Origin: an uncultured Bacteroidia bacterium
GTDB taxonomy: Bacteria; Bacteroidota; Bacteroidia; Bacteroidales; UBA932
DNA: 64,000 nucleotides
Assembly: GCA_902779785.1 (NCBI GenBank)
Contig: CACZDC010000005.1
Coordinates: forward strand, 1-64,000
Direction of reading: 5' to 3'
The translations under genes and the position numbers were made by a program. A model generated the notes under the pieces. That model saw only the letters and a program-made list of their open reading frames with translations. It was not told the origin of the DNA and ran no database searches. Below are positions 1-9,059 of this stretch, piece after piece. The first letter of the stretch is position 1; each line of letters opens with the position of its first letter.

Positions 1-335
1 GTTGACGACGATGGCGTCATACGGCACCGGATAGAGGTACATTTTGTCCTCCCACAGCCGGTCATATTGTTCATTGGTGTTGGCCTTATAAATCAGACGA
101 CCATAATTCTTCCCGGAAAGAAGATATTTGGACCCGATCATCACCTGGTAAGTATTGCTTTGCCAGGATGTCTTCTTGACAAAGGTCACGTCCTCCTCTC
201 CGTCACCGTCCAGATCCAGCGGAAGATCCAGCGAAGGCACATAGATTCCCTGGTATTCCATCGCCATCAGTCTACCTGCTTTCCAACGTCGGATATCGTC
301 GAAACGCTGGCCTTCGGCGACAAGCTCAATACCCG
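1..335 (-). pseudogene. SusD C-terminal coding remnant, out of frame with the upstream SusD ORF
   Basis: Read on the minus strand from about 333 to 1, this stretch encodes the expected SusD C-terminus: GIELVAEGQRFDDIRRWKAG, then a segment ending YPVPYDAIVVN at the window edge. It is in a different frame from the upstream SusD ORF, whose last sensible residues are LLEIR. Between the ATC codon (338-336) and the GGT codon (333-331) only two bases remain, so 1+3n bases are missing. SusD proteins normally read EIRRER before GIEL, so loss of about 10 bases would explain it. The real stop lies outside the window. It is either a true inactivation or an assembly error. Confidence 0.75.
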
Positions 336-1688
336 GATTTCCAGCAAAACCGGGTCGGTCAGTTCCGGGAAATACGTCTGCTTTAAGTAGGGATCGGCCT
401 CGGTCGGCATTCCGACAGAAGTGATGCCGGCCCTATGGCGGAGCGCCCCTACCGTCTTGTCCCAGTCGCCCACGGTAAATACGCCCAATTCGGCCCTGGC
501 TTCGGCATAGTCGAGCAGCACTTCCGCATAGCGGATCCATGGAATTGCGGTCGTCTGCATCGATCGGGAATCCATCGACACATCACGAGAAACCCATTTC
601 CGAATCTGGTAACCTGTCGTACATGCGCCGAAGTCCGGCGGATAGACTTTGCCATCACTGCGTACATAATGGCCGCAACGGATGGTGGCCGAAAGACGTG
701 GATCGCGCGCGGTCACTTCATCCTGGAATTCCATTTCATCATACCCCAGGGTATCTGTAAAACGACTTCCGTCCACATTGAGATAGGTATTGACAAACTG
801 ATGAGTCAGTCCGAGGCATTCTCCATAAGAAGGAGAAGTATAATACCAATTGGCGGCATGATGGACCTGAAGTCCGGCACTGTGGACGATCGCCAGAAGG
901 ACTTCCTTCTTGTCGGCTTCTTCCGATACGAACAAGTTTCCGTAATCATCCGATAACGAAAACAACTGGCTGCCCATCACCTGGGCGGCAGCATCGGCCG
1001 CTTCAGCGAGCCACTCCTCAGGGGCGGGTTCCGCCGTGATGCCATGATACTTGCGGAAGGTCCCTTCAAAAAGGCAGATGCGGGCTTTGAGCGCAAGGGC
1101 CACATACCGGTCGATGACAGAGCAGTCGGAGTCGGACAATTGCCCCCCGTCCCGCGAACGGAGATGCTGACAGGCGTCTTCCAGGTCTTCCAGTACTTTC
1201 TTCATGATAAACTCCCGGCTGTCCCGCGGTTTATAGAGATCCGGGTCATCGTACTCCAGCGGTCTGTCATACCAAGGGACATCTCCGAAACGTTTTACTT
1301 TGTCGAAATAGAACATCGCCCTCATCAGCCTGGCCAAAGCCCCATAATGGGCACGTGCCTCGGCCGGAATAGCGGGATTGTCGTAATGGGAGAGGAAATA
1401 ATTCACGTTGCGCAGGCTCCCCCAACTCCAGCCGCCACTGTCCTGGGCCGTGTAACTTCCGAGGAAAAACTTCCCGACAGCGATGGGAGCCATATAATCG
1501 CTGACGCGGTCGCCATAAAAAATGGTGTAGGCCGACGGCAACATCGAATAGAAGCCATTCGTATACAGTTTCAGATCCGCTTCCGTTTGGAAGGCGTTGC
1601 TCTCGAAGAGTTTGTCGGACGGATTCTGTTCCAGCGTATTGCATCCGGCCACGACGAGGCTCAAAAGGAAAAATACTATCTTTTTCAT
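267..1688 (-). CDS. SusD/RagB-family nutrient-binding lipoprotein, frameshifted
   Basis: Surface glycan-binding lipoprotein partner of the SusC porin encoded just upstream. The start at 1688 gives a clean lipoprotein signal (MKKIVFFLL...LVVAGC) four bases after the susC stop; an earlier ATG at 1703 overlaps susC and adds five residues before the signal. The body shows SusD helical repeat features (SMLPSAYTIF, LMRAMFYFDKVKRFGDVPW, WIRYAEVLLDYAEARAELG). After LLEIR the frame runs into about 23 unrelated residues and stops at 267, while the genuine C-terminus continues in another frame. The product as written lacks the conserved end. It is the last readable gene of the sigma-FecR-SusC-SusD operon. 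Confidence 0.85.
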   Translation of the reverse strand: MKKIVFFLLSLVVAGCNTLEQNPSDKLFESNAFQTEADLKLYTNGFYSMLPSAYTIFYGDRVSDYMAPIAVGKFFLGSYTAQDSGGWSWGSLRNVNYFLSHYDNPAIPAEARAHYGALARLMRAMFYFDKVKRFGDVPWYDRPLEYDDPDLYKPRDSREFIMKKVLEDLEDACQHLRSRDGGQLSDSDCSVIDRYVALALKARICLFEGTFRKYHGITAEPAPEEWLAEAADAAAQVMGSQLFSLSDDYGNLFVSEEADKKEVLLAIVHSAGLQVHHAANWYYTSPSYGECLGLTHQFVNTYLNVDGSRFTDTLGYDEMEFQDEVTARDPRLSATIRCGHYVRSDGKVYPPDFGACTTGYQIRKWVSRDVSMDSRSMQTTAIPWIRYAEVLLDYAEARAELGVFTVGDWDKTVGALRHRAGITSVGMPTEADPYLKQTYFPELTDPVLLEIRVLSLSPKASVSTISDVGKQVD

Positions 1689-1692
1689 CGCA

Positions 1693-4600
1693 TCAGAATC
1701 CAATCGTTACACCCAAAGAGCAGCTCCGGAGCATCGGATAGGCGTTACCGTCGCCTTTTCCCGTGGCGACCTCCGCATCCGATCCGGAGATGACTTCCGG
1801 GTCAATGTTCTTGGTTATCCTGTGAATGGGCGACCATGTCCAGAGATTCTGTCCAGAAAAGAATAACTGGCATTTGGCGATTCCGACCTTTTCGAGGACC
1901 TCCTTCGGGATGTCGTATCCGAAAGTCAGATTCTTCAGGCGGACATAGGCCGCATTCTGAAGATAACGCGTATTGGGCATCCGGAGGACACCGTTGGTAG
2001 AAGTGGCCAGATAGCCGCGGAAACGGGGAAAATAAGCATCGGGCGTCTCTTCTGTCCAGTGATTCTCATAGATATGCACAGGCAGCATATTGTACGGACG
2101 ATTATACATTCCCCAAAAAGCGTTGCATTCGACCGATGGATACCAGTCACGATGCCCCACCCCCTGGAAAAAAGCCGTCAGGAAAAAGTTATTCCATGAA
2201 GCGGACAGATTGACCCCAAATCGCCAACGGGGCGTTGTGTTGCCGATGACCCTCATATCTCCGTGCTCATCAACGGTCCGTTTTCCGTCGTTGATCTTAC
2301 CATCCTGATTCAGGTCGGCATATTTCATGTCTCCCGGCAACCATATTTTCTGGCCCTGTGAAGTCTTCATATAACTCTGGTCCGCCCAGGATGCGATCTC
2401 ATTCTCATCCTGAAAAAGACCCACGATTTCATACCCCCAGATTTCCCCGACTTTGGCGCCCTTGTAATAGACATTGTCAATGAGTCCGTTGGGATTGTTG
2501 TAGCGGGTAATCTCCGCCTGCGAATCCGACAGGACAAGTTTGACGGAATAGTCCAGAGACTTCTGCCATGCAATCCGGTCCTTCCATTCCAGCGACAATT
2601 CCAGTCCACGGGTTCTGAGGTCCGCGTAATTGCCTTTGGGAGAACTGGTTCCAAGTACAGCAGGAACGATAACGCCTGTCGTGTACATGTTTTCCGTATT
2701 CCGTTGGAAGATGTCGGCGTTCAACGTCAGCCGGTTTTCAAGGAAACCCAGATCGATGCCGACATTATAGGTACTGGAGCGTTCCCAGGTCAGGTCATCC
2801 GGCACCAGCGAGGGCATATACGAATACAGCGGCAGGGCACCGTCGATGATCCGGCCGGACTGATAGGTCGAGATGGTCTGGATATACGAATAAGGCGGAA
2901 TCTGTCCATTTCCCAATTCACCGTAACTCAAACGAATCTTCAACTCGGAAACCGCCTTCGGAGAAATCCGCCAGAAATCTTCCTTGGAGACCCGCCAGCC
3001 GGCGGAAGCCGAAGGGAAGAAGCCCCACATCGAGTTGCGCGGGAAGTTGGAGGAGGCATCATAGCGGCCGTTAAGTTCCACCAGGTAACGTTCTTTGTAA
3101 TTATAATTCAACCGGCAGAATAGTCCCAGGACCGCCCAGGCGCTTCCGCCGCCCGTGATGAGGAAACTATCTCCGTTCGCCAGGTTAAAGTCTGCGATGT
3201 TTGGTTTGAGAATACCGTTCCGTTCCATATCGTTCGTCACGGTCTTCTGATACTCGTAGTTGACACCGGCCATTGCCTTCAAGTAATGGCGCCACCGGAA
3301 AGTATTCTCATATTCAGCATAGAAATTGGTCCCGAGATAATTGGTCTCATCAATTCCCTCGCTGAGTTTGTTGGTCCCTTCGGATGTAATCACCCCCTCA
3401 TAGTCACTGTAACTGACCGGATACAGGATCCGCTTGTCTCGTGCAAGGCGATAACTGTACGTGAAATCCCCATTGAAGCGGAGGGAATTATCCAGAAAAG
3501 AGGCCACAGCACCGAGGGTATTCCGGAGATTGAACTGCGTTGTGAGACTCTTGTTATTGCCCGTCTTGAAATCACCGACGGTATAGGCCGCATGGCGGGT
3601 CATCGTCCCGTCCGGATTGTACATCACAGCCATCGGGAAGCCCTGGTCGGCGATATTGCGCCAGATGCCCTTCTCATAAATGGAGGTGAGCGGATACTTG
3701 TAACTTCGGCGGGAGAAATCGACATTATCACTCACTTTCAGCCAGGGGAAGGCCTGGACATACCCCTTACCACGAAGGTTGAACTGGTTGAAATCGTCGG
3801 AATTGTACTTGAAGATACCTCCCTGTCCATAATACCGTCCTGACAAATAATAGCCCACATTGCGGGCGCTTCCCGAAAGGGTCAGCGTATGCTCCCCTCC
3901 GGTGGACACCTTCTTGTAGAGTTCATCATACCAGTTGGTGCTGCCATAATACACATATCGGCCATCGGAGGTGGTCGCTACTTTCGGCAGGGACGGATCA
4001 TCATGCCTACGTTTCAGTTCGGAAAGCCAGGTCTCCAGATTGGGCGTGAAAGGGAAAGCGTTATTCACGCCGGTAGGATTGGTAACATAGTCATTGTAAG
4101 CGTAATACGCCTCAACGAAACTCTTCGCCCATGTGTAACCGTCCCAGATATAATCATTGCGCTGGGTCTGGGTATAGAAGGACACATTTCCGGAATACGT
4201 GAGGGATGTCTTTCCCTCAGATGGATTCTTTGTCGTGATGAGCACGACACCGAAGGGTCCCCGGGCACCATAAATGGCCGCCGAGGCAGCATCCTTCAAG
4301 ACAGTAACCGATTCAATATCACCGGGATTCAGGAGATCCGGATCGCCGGGTGCGCCATCAATCATAATCAACGTGCTACCACCTCCTGCTCCGATAGAGG
4401 TCGTTCCACGGACATTGTATTCGGAACTTCGGATGGGTTTCCCGTCCATCATATCAATATTCAAGCTCGGAATCATTCCTTGCAATCCACGGGAAAGGGA
4501 CGGCATCGGCAGATTCTCCATGGCTTCGCCACCGAGGCTCTCCACACTACCGGTCAGATTGACCTTTTTCTGCACACCGTAACCCACGACCACCACCTCT

Positions 4601-5178
4601 TCGAGTTGAGTGATATCGTCTTCCAGGACAAAATCCAGCCGAGATGCCGCCTTCCTGGATACGGTTTTATATCCAATCAGAAGGGCATCCACCCAGTCGC
4701 CATCGGCCACACTCATACTATAGTTTCCGTCCAAGTCGGTCGTCGTGCCCTCCGAAGTGCCGTGGATCATCACGGTCGCCCCGACAAGCGGCTCTCCGTT
4801 GCCATCCACCACCCGGCCTGCCATCCGCATGCGAGACTTGACAGGCAGAGACGGATTTCGGTTGTCGTGAAGCTGTAGCGCATCTCGCCGCATCAGGATC
4901 AGATTGCGGCCCTCGACCCGTGCATCCACATTCAGTTGCCGAAGGACCTGCCTGATCGGGGCCGCAGTGACATGGACGGAGACTTTCCCGGATGCTCCCA
5001 AATCGGTACTCTTATAAAGAAACATCACGCCGGTCTGTTCCATCATCGCATCGATAACCTCTTCCAGGGTCACATTGTCCATGTCAAGCGTCACGGGGAT
5101 GTCGAGCGGAGAATCCTGGGCTGAAAGCGGCATTATTACCAGACACAATACCGCCAGAAGAACAGTCAATCGTTTCAT
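1693..5178 (-). CDS. SusC/RagA-family TonB-dependent outer membrane transporter with STN domain
   Basis: Outer membrane porin that imports oligosaccharides using TonB energy. After a signal peptide (MKRLTVLLAVLCLVIMPLSA), residues about 25-97 form a secretin/TonB short N-terminal (STN) signalling domain, about 115-190 a carboxypeptidase-regulatory-like barrel (AGRVVDGNGEPLVGATV), then the TonB box/plug (QLEEVVVVGYG, LSRGLQGMIPSLNI) and a long beta-barrel. At 1161 residues it has the usual size for STN-bearing SusC proteins. The STN domain is what contacts FecR, and fecR lies directly upstream with an ATGA overlap (5175-5178). This matches transporters that sense their substrate and signal through an anti-sigma/sigma pair. 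Confidence 0.95.
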   Translation of the reverse strand: MKRLTVLLAVLCLVIMPLSAQDSPLDIPVTLDMDNVTLEEVIDAMMEQTGVMFLYKSTDLGASGKVSVHVTAAPIRQVLRQLNVDARVEGRNLILMRRDALQLHDNRNPSLPVKSRMRMAGRVVDGNGEPLVGATVMIHGTSEGTTTDLDGNYSMSVADGDWVDALLIGYKTVSRKAASRLDFVLEDDITQLEEVVVVGYGVQKKVNLTGSVESLGGEAMENLPMPSLSRGLQGMIPSLNIDMMDGKPIRSSEYNVRGTTSIGAGGGSTLIMIDGAPGDPDLLNPGDIESVTVLKDAASAAIYGARGPFGVVLITTKNPSEGKTSLTYSGNVSFYTQTQRNDYIWDGYTWAKSFVEAYYAYNDYVTNPTGVNNAFPFTPNLETWLSELKRRHDDPSLPKVATTSDGRYVYYGSTNWYDELYKKVSTGGEHTLTLSGSARNVGYYLSGRYYGQGGIFKYNSDDFNQFNLRGKGYVQAFPWLKVSDNVDFSRRSYKYPLTSIYEKGIWRNIADQGFPMAVMYNPDGTMTRHAAYTVGDFKTGNNKSLTTQFNLRNTLGAVASFLDNSLRFNGDFTYSYRLARDKRILYPVSYSDYEGVITSEGTNKLSEGIDETNYLGTNFYAEYENTFRWRHYLKAMAGVNYEYQKTVTNDMERNGILKPNIADFNLANGDSFLITGGGSAWAVLGLFCRLNYNYKERYLVELNGRYDASSNFPRNSMWGFFPSASAGWRVSKEDFWRISPKAVSELKIRLSYGELGNGQIPPYSYIQTISTYQSGRIIDGALPLYSYMPSLVPDDLTWERSSTYNVGIDLGFLENRLTLNADIFQRNTENMYTTGVIVPAVLGTSSPKGNYADLRTRGLELSLEWKDRIAWQKSLDYSVKLVLSDSQAEITRYNNPNGLIDNVYYKGAKVGEIWGYEIVGLFQDENEIASWADQSYMKTSQGQKIWLPGDMKYADLNQDGKINDGKRTVDEHGDMRVIGNTTPRWRFGVNLSASWNNFFLTAFFQGVGHRDWYPSVECNAFWGMYNRPYNMLPVHIYENHWTEETPDAYFPRFRGYLATSTNGVLRMPNTRYLQNAAYVRLKNLTFGYDIPKEVLEKVGIAKCQLFFSGQNLWTWSPIHRITKNIDPEVISGSDAEVATGKGDGNAYPMLRSCSLGVTIGF

Positions 5179-6185
5179 TCCGTTGCCTTGAGTAGATAGT
5201 AGCCGTCTTCCGGCATCACGAGTTTAAAGGAATTGTCGTAGTTAAGCAGGTTCAGAATCCGTTCAACGCCTTCCCCGAGGGAGACAGCGCCCGAATATCC
5301 TCCCTCTTTGCCAAGACCCGGATCAACCTCGATGGTAACCTTGAAATACTGCTCCAGACGGGAGGCAATCCTATCCAGCGATTCTCCCCGGAAATAGCAG
5401 ATACCCGAGTTCCAGTCCTGCGCGGCTTCTCCGCGGGAAATTTTCTCCACTTTCATCCTGCCCGTTTTCTTGTCGTAGATGCATTTTTCACCAGGATGGA
5501 TTTCAAGACTGCGGACCGATGCCCCTTCTGTATCAAGCAGGTCCAGTGAGACTTTTCCCTCCATCAGGATGATGGTAGAAAGCGAATCCTCCTTGAAGTC
5601 CTGCACATTGAAAGTGGTTCCAAGGACCTTGACCGCCTGATGCGGAGTCCGGACGATAAACGGATGCTCCGGATCGGCCACAACCTTGAAGAAGGCCTCG
5701 CCATCCAGCATCACCGTCCGCTCCCGTCTATCGAAGGCTGACGGGGCATACTGCAGGACGGATGCAGATTTGAGCGTTACGGACGTACCGTCCGGCAAGG
5801 TTACCGATGTCGCCGCACCGGGAAGCGTTTCCACTACGGTCATTGAATCATTTCCCGGACGGCGAAGGATGACGGCTCCGGAAATGCCGAGAAAGGCCGC
5901 CACGACGGCAACCGCGGCATAGCGGAAGATTTCCCGGGCACGCATTCCGGCAAGGGTCCGCCCACCGGTCACGGTCCGGATCAGATCCGCTGCGCGGCGG
6001 TCCTTTTCAAAAGGAGACATCTCGTCTCCCTTCATGGCCGCATCTGCCAGTTCCGTGAGGCTGAAAAGTTCTTCCTTTGCCGAAGGATCCTCCTCGGTCA
6101 GCGCATGGAGTTCTTCCATTCCCTCTGCGTCCAGCGTTCCATCAATGTATTCCAGGAACAAGGACTGCTTTCTTTCTTCTGTCAT
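5175..6185 (-). CDS. FecR-family anti-sigma factor
   Basis: Inner-membrane regulator that passes the signal from the STN domain of SusC to the ECF sigma factor. The start at 6185 (MTEERKQSLFLEYIDGTL) gives 336 residues, with an N-terminal sigma-binding part, one membrane helix near residues 88-107, a FecR domain (LPGAATSVTLPDGTSVTL, VLGTTFNVQDF) and a C-terminal DUF4974 domain (SLDRIASRLEQYFKV to the end). A longer open frame upstream overlaps the sigma gene and has no FecR character. It lies 7 bases after the sigma gene and overlaps susC by four bases, so all three are translated as a unit. Confidence 0.93.
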   Translation of the reverse strand: MTEERKQSLFLEYIDGTLDAEGMEELHALTEEDPSAKEELFSLTELADAAMKGDEMSPFEKDRRAADLIRTVTGGRTLAGMRAREIFRYAAVAVVAAFLGISGAVILRRPGNDSMTVVETLPGAATSVTLPDGTSVTLKSASVLQYAPSAFDRRERTVMLDGEAFFKVVADPEHPFIVRTPHQAVKVLGTTFNVQDFKEDSLSTIILMEGKVSLDLLDTEGASVRSLEIHPGEKCIYDKKTGRMKVEKISRGEAAQDWNSGICYFRGESLDRIASRLEQYFKVTIEVDPGLGKEGGYSGAVSLGEGVERILNLLNYDNSFKLVMPEDGYYLLKATE

Positions 6186-6192
6186 ATCGTTT

Positions 6193-6735
6193 CTATTTAT
6201 CTTTTTCTGATAGTTCACTTCGCAAGATTTGGAGTGCCTTGTACAACTGGGACTCAACAGTCCGTCGGGAGATGCCGTAGTACTCGGCAATCTCCTCACT
6301 CTTCATCCGTTTCTGGTAGTGCATGATGAAAATCTCGCGGCAACGTTCGGGCAATTGTCCCACCTGCACGGAGACCGCCTCCAGTAGGGCTTCCTGTTCA
6401 CGAGGGGTACGCCTTGAAGAGAAATCGATTTCCTCTTGTTTCATCAAATACAAGGTCTCTCCCTCATAACGAGACACGGCCAACTGATGTTTGAGCCAGT
6501 CCTTACAGGCGTTGCGGACACTACGGAAGAGGTAAGCCTGACGAGTCTGTCCCTCCGGAACGTTCAGGAAAGCCCTGGAACTCTGCCAAAGCCTGACGAA
6601 CACATCCTGCACCAGATCTCCCGCCACATCCTCGGGCACAAAACGGCGTGCATACGCCAGGAGACCCGGAAGGTTCTCCTTGTACGCGGATTCAAGCCGA
6701 TACAATTCTTGCGAGGATGTGATCATGGTCTTCAT
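6193..6735 (-). CDS. ECF (sigma-70 family) RNA polymerase sigma factor
   Basis: Extracytoplasmic-function sigma factor expected to switch on this glycan-uptake locus when released by FecR. The 180 residues show region 2 (DLVQDVFVRLWQ, AYLFRSVRNACKDWLKHQ) and region 4 (LPERCREIFIMHYQKRMKSEEIAEYYG plus SRRTVESQLYKAL), the standard two-domain ECF layout. The start codon overlaps the stop of the upstream esterase lipoprotein in an ATGA (6732-6735), so sigma translation is probably coupled to that gene. A second in-frame ATG at 6726 could also serve. Having an enzyme gene directly in front of the sigma gene is less usual than a lone sigma gene. Confidence 0.94.
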   Translation of the reverse strand: MKTMITSSQELYRLESAYKENLPGLLAYARRFVPEDVAGDLVQDVFVRLWQSSRAFLNVPEGQTRQAYLFRSVRNACKDWLKHQLAVSRYEGETLYLMKQEEIDFSSRRTPREQEALLEAVSVQVGQLPERCREIFIMHYQKRMKSEEIAEYYGISRRTVESQLYKALQILRSELSEKDK

Positions 6736-8579
6736 TTCAAGGCCGCCAGAAGGATTTGTTCCATGACGTCGTAGCCGTTGCTGTCCGGATGGACGCCATC
6801 GCTGTGGTATCCGTCCTTGAAACGGCCGTCCGAGTCGGAAAGTGGTGTATAAAAGTCAATGTATCCGTAGCCTTTGCTAGCCGCCAACTCCTGATAGGCC
6901 TTGTTCGTCGCCACAATGAGTTCCTGAGGAGAGACATCCCCCGTCTGAGACGCATTGCAGGGAAGGATGGAGGAGATGAACACCTTCGCTCCGAAAGCGG
7001 CCGCCCGACGAGCCATCTCAGCCATGTTGGCGATGGTGGACTCACTGCTCTTCCATGTCTGGACACGTGTCAGATCGTTGGTTCCGCCCTCCAAAACGAC
7101 AACTTGAGGCTTATAATACAGGACACTGCCCTCGAAGCGTTCCAGCATCTGGTCAGTGGTCTGGCCGCTCACCCCACTGTTGACGATGTCGTTTCCTGTA
7201 AAGAAATCAGGATGCCCGATTCCTTCCGAATCCCACCGGTCAAAGATGCTGTCACCAATCAGAACGCACCAGAATCCTTCAGCAGGTACCGGCGTCGGAT
7301 ATTCATACGCGCCGATGTCCGGAGCCGTCCCGAAACGCCGCGGGACGCCACCGGCATCCAAGACCATAAAGTTGAAAAGGGAGGTGTTGCCCTTGTCAAT
7401 CAGCATATTGGCAGCGGATGTCAGATGATAGTCACCACCCGTATAATCGACGAAGATATTCTCGCTCCCTGAAGGAATCTCCTGCAGATGCTGGTTCCGC
7501 CCATTGCTGTTGGGATCGTAAGAGGAATGCAGTCTTAAGCCCCCTGCGCGGACAGCGTTGTTCATCAACCAGGTATATTGATGATTGATATACATCTGAA
7601 CCGCCTCTGACGCATCCTTCCCTTTGGAATAATTGCCGTACAGGAGACAATTCTTGATGGTGCCGTTCTGGTTGATATACAGACCGGAAGAATTACCACC
7701 GTCAGCCGCATCATAATTCTTGACAATGGTACAGTTCACAATGGAAGCGATGCCATTGGCCAGGATACCCGAGATTCCGCCCCCCGTTGCCATATTGCCC
7801 TCTACCAGCAGATTGGCCACCTGGGTATTTCCGTAGAGACGTACTCCGCCGGCATTCTTGGAACTGTTGTGGCGAATTATACAGTTGTACATCGTCCCGT
7901 TGGTATTGCTGGCCGCACTACCGCCATGCATCTGGACGCCGCCGCCCACGTTGTCGGGAGCTTCATTGTCTTCAATCGTGCAGTATTTTACAAGCCCTTT
8001 TGAATAAACTCCGCCACCGGCATTCTGCGCGAAATTGTCGTGAATCCGGCACTGTTTGAGGATACTGCCTTCTGCCGCCCATACTCCACCCCCCTGGGAA
8101 GATCCTCCCTCGGCGCGGTTATGGTGAATGTCACAGTTTTCCAGCACACCGTTTTTCCGAAGAAAAGCACCGGCACCGTTCTCCCCATTCAGTCTACCAT
8201 CGGTAAGAGTAAGATTCTTCCATGTAGTTAACGTTTCAAAGTCTGTTTCCTGGGTAAGGACGCGACCAGAGGTAACTGTCAGGATGGTCTTGTCGCCAGC
8301 CCCTCTCACATCGATTCCCTCGACCATCTTGAAAGGGCCCGTGAATGTACCATCGCCGAGGGAAAGGGCCTTGATACCTTCCGGAACAGCGGCAAGGATG
8401 GCTGCAAGGTCATCTCCTTCTTCCACTTTGAGGACGGTCGGATCTTTCGGGCCTGCCGGTTCCTCGGGATAACTTGGTTCCTGTCCGCCCGGTTGTTCCT
8501 CCGCAGGAACAGGGGAATGATGACATGAGACAGACATGGACAGCGCTACCGCCGTCATCAATAAATATTTTTTCCGCAT
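6732..8579 (-). CDS. Lipoprotein with parallel beta-helix and C-terminal SGNH esterase domain
   Basis: Predicted surface or periplasmic enzyme on acylated glycans such as acetylated pectin. The start at 8579 (MRKKYLLMTAVAL) puts a lipobox-like SVSC at the signal end. A Pro/Glu-rich linker is followed by a right-handed beta-helix (about residues 55-425, repeated CxIHDN/NCxI turns, ending DIGAYEYP) and an SGNH/GDSL hydrolase domain (about 438-615) with GDSI, GGTND and the catalytic pair in DGVHPD. The beta-helix may bind polysaccharide or be a lyase-like domain; I see no assignable lyase residues. It is the first gene of the operon and overlaps the sigma gene by four bases. Substrate is inferred only. 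Confidence 0.85.
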   Translation of the reverse strand: MRKKYLLMTAVALSMSVSCHHSPVPAEEQPGGQEPSYPEEPAGPKDPTVLKVEEGDDLAAILAAVPEGIKALSLGDGTFTGPFKMVEGIDVRGAGDKTILTVTSGRVLTQETDFETLTTWKNLTLTDGRLNGENGAGAFLRKNGVLENCDIHHNRAEGGSSQGGGVWAAEGSILKQCRIHDNFAQNAGGGVYSKGLVKYCTIEDNEAPDNVGGGVQMHGGSAASNTNGTMYNCIIRHNSSKNAGGVRLYGNTQVANLLVEGNMATGGGISGILANGIASIVNCTIVKNYDAADGGNSSGLYINQNGTIKNCLLYGNYSKGKDASEAVQMYINHQYTWLMNNAVRAGGLRLHSSYDPNSNGRNQHLQEIPSGSENIFVDYTGGDYHLTSAANMLIDKGNTSLFNFMVLDAGGVPRRFGTAPDIGAYEYPTPVPAEGFWCVLIGDSIFDRWDSEGIGHPDFFTGNDIVNSGVSGQTTDQMLERFEGSVLYYKPQVVVLEGGTNDLTRVQTWKSSESTIANMAEMARRAAAFGAKVFISSILPCNASQTGDVSPQELIVATNKAYQELAASKGYGYIDFYTPLSDSDGRFKDGYHSDGVHPDSNGYDVMEQILLAALK

Positions 8580-8786
8580 ACTGTTTTTGTATCTCATTTG
8601 TTGGTATCAGTCGTGCTACCTAATAGATAGACGACCAGCCAGCGGAAATACTTATTATAGTCTCACGAAAAACTGTGTTTTACGAGCGATTATTTCAGTA
8701 TACCAACACACCCGGAGAGATGGGCAGGTGCGTAAAAGGGACCGACGCTCTGGTCATCTGTCATCATCCATTCTCAGGTATCAAGA

Positions 8787-8794
8787 CAAATTTA
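8787..8794 (-). promoter_or_regulatory. Candidate promoter -7 element for the esterase-sigma-FecR-SusCD operon
   Basis: The minus strand reads TAAATTTG, a perfect Bacteroidota -7 box (TAnnTTTG), about 208 bases before the esterase start. No TTG is seen at the proper -33 spacing, which would fit an activator-dependent promoter. It implies a leader of about 200 bases (8580-8782) in which I see no gene. Confidence 0.5.
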
Positions 8795-8851
8795 AGGAGT
8801 TTTTGGAAAGATTCCTCTCTTTCGGCCAGACGGAAACTACACAATGCTATT

Positions 8852-8977
8852 TGTGTACACGGAACCGGCCGCTGAGGCCGATACGTTGTACACATGCGGC
8901 TACAAACCGCCAATTCCGGGGCAGTTCTGCGGTATGTGTACAGGAATCATGCACTACAGAAGATTCGCTTGTACACA
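8852..8977. promoter_or_regulatory. Array of four TGTGTACA/TGTACACA sites, likely operator array
   Basis: TGTGTACA occurs at 8852-8859 and 8935-8942, and its reverse complement TGTACACA at 8887-8894 and 8970-8977. Each forward/reverse pair is separated by exactly 27 bases and the two pairs are 83 bases apart. The array lies in the 480-base gap between the ORF6N gene and the esterase, upstream of the candidate promoter at 8787. The regularity suggests a dimeric regulator binding two palindromic half-site pairs. No regulator is assigned. Confidence 0.5.
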
Positions 8978-9059
8978 TACAAGAAACAGCCCGGAGGGAC
9001 ATGGAACCGGAGGGACAGAAGGCCAAATTGAAACTGAAGTAGTAGCACGCCTTCCGGGC

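Noticed and set aside
8536-9042. Plus-strand frame of 168 codons in the gap before the esterase
   Set aside because: It covers the operator array and promoter, starts inside the esterase gene and has no recognisable residues.
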